Assembly (NCBI GenBank): GCA_000226015.1
Contig: JH152688.1
Location: 143,653 to 165,104, forward strand
DNA from: Mnemiopsis leidyi
Lineage: Eukaryota > Ctenophora > Tentaculata > Lobata > Bolinopsidae
Direction of reading: 5' to 3'
Length of the DNA: 21,452 nt
Below are positions 9,501 through 15,500 of this stretch, piece after piece; positions within the stretch are counted from its first letter, which is position 1; each line of letters opens with the position of its first letter. The notes under the pieces were generated by a model. The model was not told the origin of the DNA. It did not search any database and saw only the letters and a program-made list of their open reading frames with translations. The translations under genes were made by a program, and so were the position numbers.

Positions 9501-12500
9501 CCTAATTTTCCAGCAGTACAAAAAATAGTTGTTTGGAATTATTGTAAAATTTTGTGAAATTCCGCCAACAGTTAATTAAATAAACTCTAAAAAATTTCTC
9601 GTGCAATCTCCTACAAAATTCCACAAAATTCCTCGTGTAATCTCCTACAAAATTCTACAAAATTCCACGTGTAATCTCCTACAAAATTCTACAAAATTCC
9701 ACGTGTTATCTCCTACAAAATTCTACAAAATTTCACGTGTTATCTCCTACAAAATTCTCCAAAATTCCACGTGTAATCTCCTACAAAATTCCACGTGTAA
9801 TCTCCTACAAAATTCCACAAAATTACCCTACTTGCAGGTTTCGATCTGATAGCAAAGGACGTGAGAGCCGAAGACAGTGGGGTGTACCAGTGTAAAGCGT
9901 TCAGCAGCGTTCTAGCGGTGTACCGGACACAAGTCCTCTGTGTAGTTCGTGAGTTCCCTTCTTTCTGTTATGTCACCTCACGTCATGTTGGGTCACCTGA
10001 CGTCATGTTGAGTCACGTGACGTCATGTTGAGTCACGTGACGTCATTATAGCTTTATAGCATCATTTTGTTATCATTAACTTAGATTCAATGTAACCGTA
10101 TATCTTCAGAAAAGTTGTCGATAGAGACAGTGTCCCCCACCCTCAACGAGTACGAAGGAAGGTCTAAGAAACTTGTGTGTACAATACGAGGAAGTCCTGC
10201 TCCCAAGATGACATGGAGCGTCCAAAACAGGTAGGAATCGTGATGTGGGGAGCGTGACGTCACGTGAGAGAGCGTGACGTCACGTAAGCGAAAGGCTGCC
10301 GGACAGTTGCGCCCAGTTAGTCGAAATCTCTGACAGAGCTTGATTAGGTGATGACGAATTAAATCTGATCAAGACAGTTGCGCCCAGTTAAGAGTGAGAA
10401 TATGGTCCCCGACAGTTGCGCCCAGTTAGTAGACTTATTTCTATTGTACTTTAGTTGTATCATTTAAAGTCAAGTGTAACTGTAATAAGTAAAGTTATTT
10501 CAAATCAATATTACATATAATAACATCTAAATAGCATGTCCAAAGAACTCAGCAACCTTGAAGTGGTAGCCGAGGAAATCTTCAGAGTCGAACTCATGTG
10601 TACAGATCTCATACAGATTACTGTTTCGGGTCTTATGCTCTTTGATTGCTCTAAAGTACTCTTGGACACTGGGCCTAGGGCGATTAACTTTGGCCTTGTT
10701 CTGTGTTCGCCAGGTAGACAGTCCTTCAGCTGTAGTCCTCTCCTTCCGTTCGTTGTAGGTGCAAGCAAAATATGATCTTGAGTAGAAACAAACATATATA
10801 ATGTGATCCAGACAAGTATAATGTGTGCCCTGACCAATGTAATGTGATCCCTGGGCACAACTGTCGTTTCTAGAATCTAAGCTACCCAATCAGATCACAT
10901 TAATGATTGGGCAGCTTGTTAAACCGTGAGAATTTGATTCTTCTGGGCGCAACTGTCGGCAGGCCGAGCGAAAATGTGAACTCACGTCACGGAGAGTGTG
11001 TTGTCACGTGAGGAAGAGTGTGACATAACATGAGGGGGACTGGGGAGTGTGACGTCACCTGAGGGAGTGTGACGTCACGTGAGTTATTGTGACGTCACGT
11101 GGTAGAGTGTGACGTCACGTGGGGGAGTTTTACATAACATGAGGGGGAGTTTGACGTCACGTGAGTTATTGTGACGTCACGTGAAGGAGTGTGACGTTAC
11201 CATGACGATTTCTATTGCAGGGTGCTAGAGAGTACAGATAATATCAAGATAACACATAACTCCTTGGTGTATCCCTACACAACTACGGTGGAGATACTCA
11301 ACATCTCACTTTCTCACTCTGGTTTGTGGTTTTGTTTTGTTGTTATTGTTTGGGAGGGGTAACACCTGGGTTTGAAAGCTATTGGGACCATAGAACAAAT
11401 ATTGTGGATAAAGGTGTCTAATAAACTAATTGATGGCATTAACTGGTCAGTGTTAAGTTGCTTATATTGAGTTTTTTTCTTATGTTGATAGACGGTTAAG
11501 CTAGGGAGAATATAAGTAAACACTAACTGTAAAATAGTTTGTGTTTCGGTTCATTAACACTCATTCACACATAATTAACTATCACTAACAATCATTGAAC
11601 AAACCTTTCTCAGAGAACCGCTGCGTTGAGCATTAGAATAAGTAAATAATAGAGCTGGTCACTAGCTCTGTTTCACACAACTGTTTTACTGGGGGGTTGT
11701 CATTTTTGTCCATTTTTTGACAAAGAAGCCCCCCCCCCCCCATCGCTAAAAACATAACAACTATCTCCGACATTTTAACCCGACGTGTGTAAACTGTAAA
11801 GTATGTGTTTTTAAAGAGACGAGTGATCAAAGAGCTGTGTTAAGGAATTATCCGCCCTGCCCTCACCCCCTAAACGTCTCTAACTGTATTGATGTCGGAA
11901 AGTGTATCGGTTCTAAAGAAGTACTGACTTGGAAAATAAAACGTTTTTATGTGAATAATATGCTCAACAGTTCATTAGTCCCTTACAGTGGTTTTGACGC
12001 TTTTCATTCTTTCTAGATAGTTTAGCTGATATGCATGTACATTTATAGCAATTATACACATATTTGGTATGCTTTGAGAGACAAAGCCTTGTTAAGTTGT
12101 TAGGGTAGCCGCTTTCTTCTATTTCAATGTCTCTCTCTTCTCTGATGGCAGAGATTAACAGTCTTAGATTGTTCCACTATAATCTTAATCTTAAATAAAG
12201 ATTAAAACGCAAAATAATTTCATCTTGTCTATGTCATGTTGCTCTAACAAGCACTGGAAACTTCCGTGCAATTTCATGGAAATATCCACGTCTATTTGTT
12301 ATGTTCTTTTCTTGTAAGGAAAGGTCCTGGACAAGCTTAATACCTGGCAATATCATAGGATTTAGTGCCTTGAGTCCTTAACTTTAATGATTTAGCCTAA
12401 GTATTTAAGTAAATAAGAAGCACTAGGTAAGTAAGTAAGTAGCTCTACTTATAATTCCATAACAGAAACTTCTGATAAACTGATTGGTGGAATTGTAATT

Positions 12501-15500
12501 TAATGTTTTGTGTCTGTTTACTAATTAATACGTGGACGTAGTACTTAATGGGTTAATGCACTATCAATCTGTGGATTTGGAAAATAGTTTAGTTTGAAAA
12601 ATTGAAAAATTAGGCATATTGTGGTCTTCATGTTGTCATAATGTTGTCTTAATGTCTGTTGTCTAGTAAGCGGACTGCAGAATTAATAATGTGAATATCA
12701 CTATGATATTACTGTAATATTACTGTAATATTACTGTAATAATACTGTAAAGTCGACAGTTTAGACAGGAAAATGTGGGGATGAAGTTGCTCCACTAAAC
12801 AACATGTAGATGTCTTGAAATAACAATTATGTAACTAATTAATTATGCAATTAATTAAGTATTTACGTCGTTTACCCAAACTCCAACATTACAGGCAAGT
12901 ATGTGTGTGGTGCTCACAACTCCATTCCACCTTACAACGGCGACAAGAGGTGGGAGGACAACGTTTCCGCTACAATCGGTAAGATTTCTGATCGATTAAT
13001 GACGTCATCAACGCTCTTGATGACGTCACAGAGTGTTCTAAAAGTGTGAAATTTGTAATGGTTTTATCGGTACCATAGTGTAAATTTACCTCCATGCCCA
13101 TTGTATCATATCATAGGTTCTCTAAATTAAACAAATGACCATGAGCTTCTCCACCCCTGACCGGTTTCTCCACCCCTGAATGTGTTTCTCCACTTCTTAA
13201 TGTGAATGGATTGTAGTCTGTAGAGTTCTCTCCAGACACCAGGCAGTCTCCTCCTGCAGGTTCGGCAGGACCCGCCTAATTTGAAATGATGATTAACTGT
13301 ATTTTACTTACTTACTAGCTCTCACAAGTAACCAGTTACAATGTAATCCCGGTAACTTGTGAGTGTGCGTCTCAGATTTGTATTCAGCATATCACCTAAC
13401 ATTCTCCTTGCTTCTTAACGTAAAAGTGTGAGGAGGATGGAAATTCGAGAAAAAACTATAGAAAGTCTGATTCTAGTTTCAGTCTAAGAAATTTCGAGTT
13501 AAATGATAACTTTGATAACACGATGATATTTCAGCGTTTAAAGTACAAGCTCCTGCATCAGTTACGTCTCCCAACTCAACTGTGTTGTCGTTCGCCGGTA
13601 AAGAGTTGACGTTGGTGTGCAGGACGTACGGAGAACCTAAACCTAGCGTTCCTCAATGGAGACATCAGGTCAGTCACGTAGTGTTGTGATGACGTCACGT
13701 GTTGTTGTGATGACGTCACGTGGTGTTGTGATGACGTCACGTGGTGTTGTGATGACGTAACTTGGTTTTGTGGTGACGTCACAAGGTGTTGTGATGACGA
13801 CACGTGGTGTTGTGATGACGTCACGTGGTGTGGTGATGACGTCACGTGGTGTTGAGATGACGTCACGTGGTGTTGCGATGACGTCACGTTGTGGTGAGAA
13901 GACGTCACATGGTTCTGTGGTGAATGTGTCATTTCACGTCTCCTAATGATGTAACTTAACAATTTCAGAACGTCCTGTTATCCACGGTAGATGGAGTACG
14001 GGAAATAACGACCACGGAATACTCGCAGGGATATGTATCTACCCTCAAAATATACAGCGTTACTCTGGGAAATCAGGTAAGCAAGGATACGTATCTACCC
14101 TCAAAATATACAGCGTTACTCTAGGAAATCAGGTAAGCAGGGATATGTATCTACCCTCAAAATATACAGCGTTACTCTCGGAAATCAGGTAAGCAGGGAT
14201 ACGTATCTACCCTCAAAATATACAGCGTTACTCTCGGAAATCAAGTAAGCAGGGATACGTATCTACCCTCAAAATATACAGCGTTACTCTGGGAAATCAG
14301 GTAAGCAGGGATACGTATCTACCCTCAAAATATACAGCGTTACTCTCGGAAATCAGGTAAGCTTCCTTCTAGCATTAGTTGTTCAATTTCATGACAGGTA
14401 AATAAGATTATTTGTGCTTTAGTTAGTACGTAGTTCGTCTATGATTAGTGTTCAGATGGCACCAAGATCAAGTGTTACAGCCTACAATTCAGATTTGAAT
14501 AAACTTAATTCATTTGAATTTCTAAAATCGAATAGTTTTACAGCCCGCGTATTGGATTTTTAGGCAGTAGGCTAGTAATTACAGCACCTTGGCAAGAATA
14601 AAACAAATTATCCAAGACAGATCTAATTATACTATTAGGCTATACAATATGAAATCTCATCTTCATCTTCAATCGTTCTGTATTTTTTCAAGTTCTTCTA
14701 GAAAAATTTCTGACACGATTTTATTCCCGTGAAGTGTTGTTGAGTTTCAGGACCTTTTTTAAATATTTAGTAATCTCAGTATTAACATTTTCATCAAATT
14801 TATTTATTAACATTTTCATTATATTTCTGGTGATTCTCGCAAGTACAAATAGAACATAGAGAGATGCTGAATTTAATTACTGAGACCTCTAGACTTCTAG
14901 AAGTGAATTAGACCGTGAAAACCTCTCAAATTGGATTACATTTGCTTGAAATTTGAAACACGGTTTTGTAGTAATAAAAAAGAACTAGATAAAAACATAG
15001 GAAGACTCTCGTAAAGTGGAGTGTTGTAACTCGATACAATGTTCACGTTCCGCGGCGCTAAATTTAACATTCGTAATTTGAGTTCCACCCAATGTTACCC
15101 ACCGTTCAAGATAATTTTGCATATCTCAAAAGTAAATGTATTTAATGTAGTAAAATCTTCATCTCACTGCATTGAAGGTTTGGGGGAATTTGGTTCAGTA
15201 GAAGAGATTTGAAAAGTACAAAGACACAAAAATGTAGGAGCATAGATACTGGATTTTCATTTAACATATATTGGAAGTACCAAGTGTTTTATTTACTGTT
15301 GCTTGTACAATGTACAGCACTACTATATAAGGCCAACTTGCTACCGGGTTTTCAGTGATAATGTAAATTTGGGGCTGTGAGCAAGAAAACACAAAGGTAC
15401 ATGATCTGGCAAGTGGCATGAGTATTAACCCAATAACCCGAGGACGGGTCGCAAAAAAGGTGCGGGGGACTAGAGCGGTAGTGGAACCGACAACTTCCAG

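Larger units (their letters stand above)
3054..9837 (+). other. Intron 3 (6,784 bp), no gene seen
   Basis: It runs from gtgagt to ttgcag and splits Ig domain D2. Apart from the repeats listed separately (3343-3412, 5460-5521, 6060-6235, 8155-8295, 9597-9830) and a GC-richer stretch at 4889-5113, I recognise nothing in it. Open frames inside it lack domain motifs, and none has splice phases that would let it serve as an exon of the flanking gene. Confidence 0.75.
10294..10965 (-). mobile_element. Non-autonomous DNA transposon relic, probably MULE type
   Basis: The 23-bp ends are inverted copies that share gacagttgcgcccag perfectly; the outermost bases differ by a small shift. The same core recurs inside the left end at about 10373 and 10411, and inverted near the right end at 10851-10866 (ctgggcacaactgtcg). 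Such nested terminal repeats fit Mutator-like elements. Inside is a - strand open frame resembling the C-terminal part of MULE transposases. At 672 bp it is far too short for a working element. It lies in the TGACGTCACG array of intron 5, in the opposite orientation to the gene if its remnant frame defines its direction. Other terminal-inverted-repeat superfamilies are possible. Confidence 0.65.
10286..10973. repeat. Candidate 8-bp target-site duplication flanking the transposon relic
   Basis: Aagcgaaa at 10286-10293 and gagcgaaa at 10966-10973 match at 7 of 8 bases and sit exactly outside the terminal inverted repeats. MULE transposons typically duplicate 8-10 bp. The first mismatched base is consistent with later mutation. 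Confidence 0.55.
10231..11220 (+). other. Intron 5 (990 bp)
   Basis: It runs from gtagga to ttgcag. It consists of a TGACGTCACG array interrupted by a 672-bp transposon relic. About 25 bp of unrelated sequence remain before the exon 6 acceptor. Confidence 0.85.
11322..12894 (+). other. Intron 6 (1,573 bp)
   Basis: It runs from gtttgt to ttacag. It contains a C13 run (11729-11741) with a matching G6 run at 11691 forming a possible hairpin, an agagct/agctct stem at 11651-11669, taagtaagtaag near 12427, and an 11-bp array near 12700. No gene is seen. Confidence 0.75.

Noticed and set aside
9601-9849. Open frame with NLLQNSTK repeats
   Set aside because: It translates the 34-bp array and ends shortly after the exon 4 acceptor in the wrong frame for the Ig domain.
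10536-10775. A + strand open frame of 79 codons inside the transposon relic
   Set aside because: It is the opposite strand of the better-supported transposase remnant and shows no recognisable motif.
13576-13962. Antisense open frame of 128 codons with VTSSQHH repeats
   Set aside because: It is a translation of the 21-bp array, overlaps exon 8 on the other strand, and has no other protein features.
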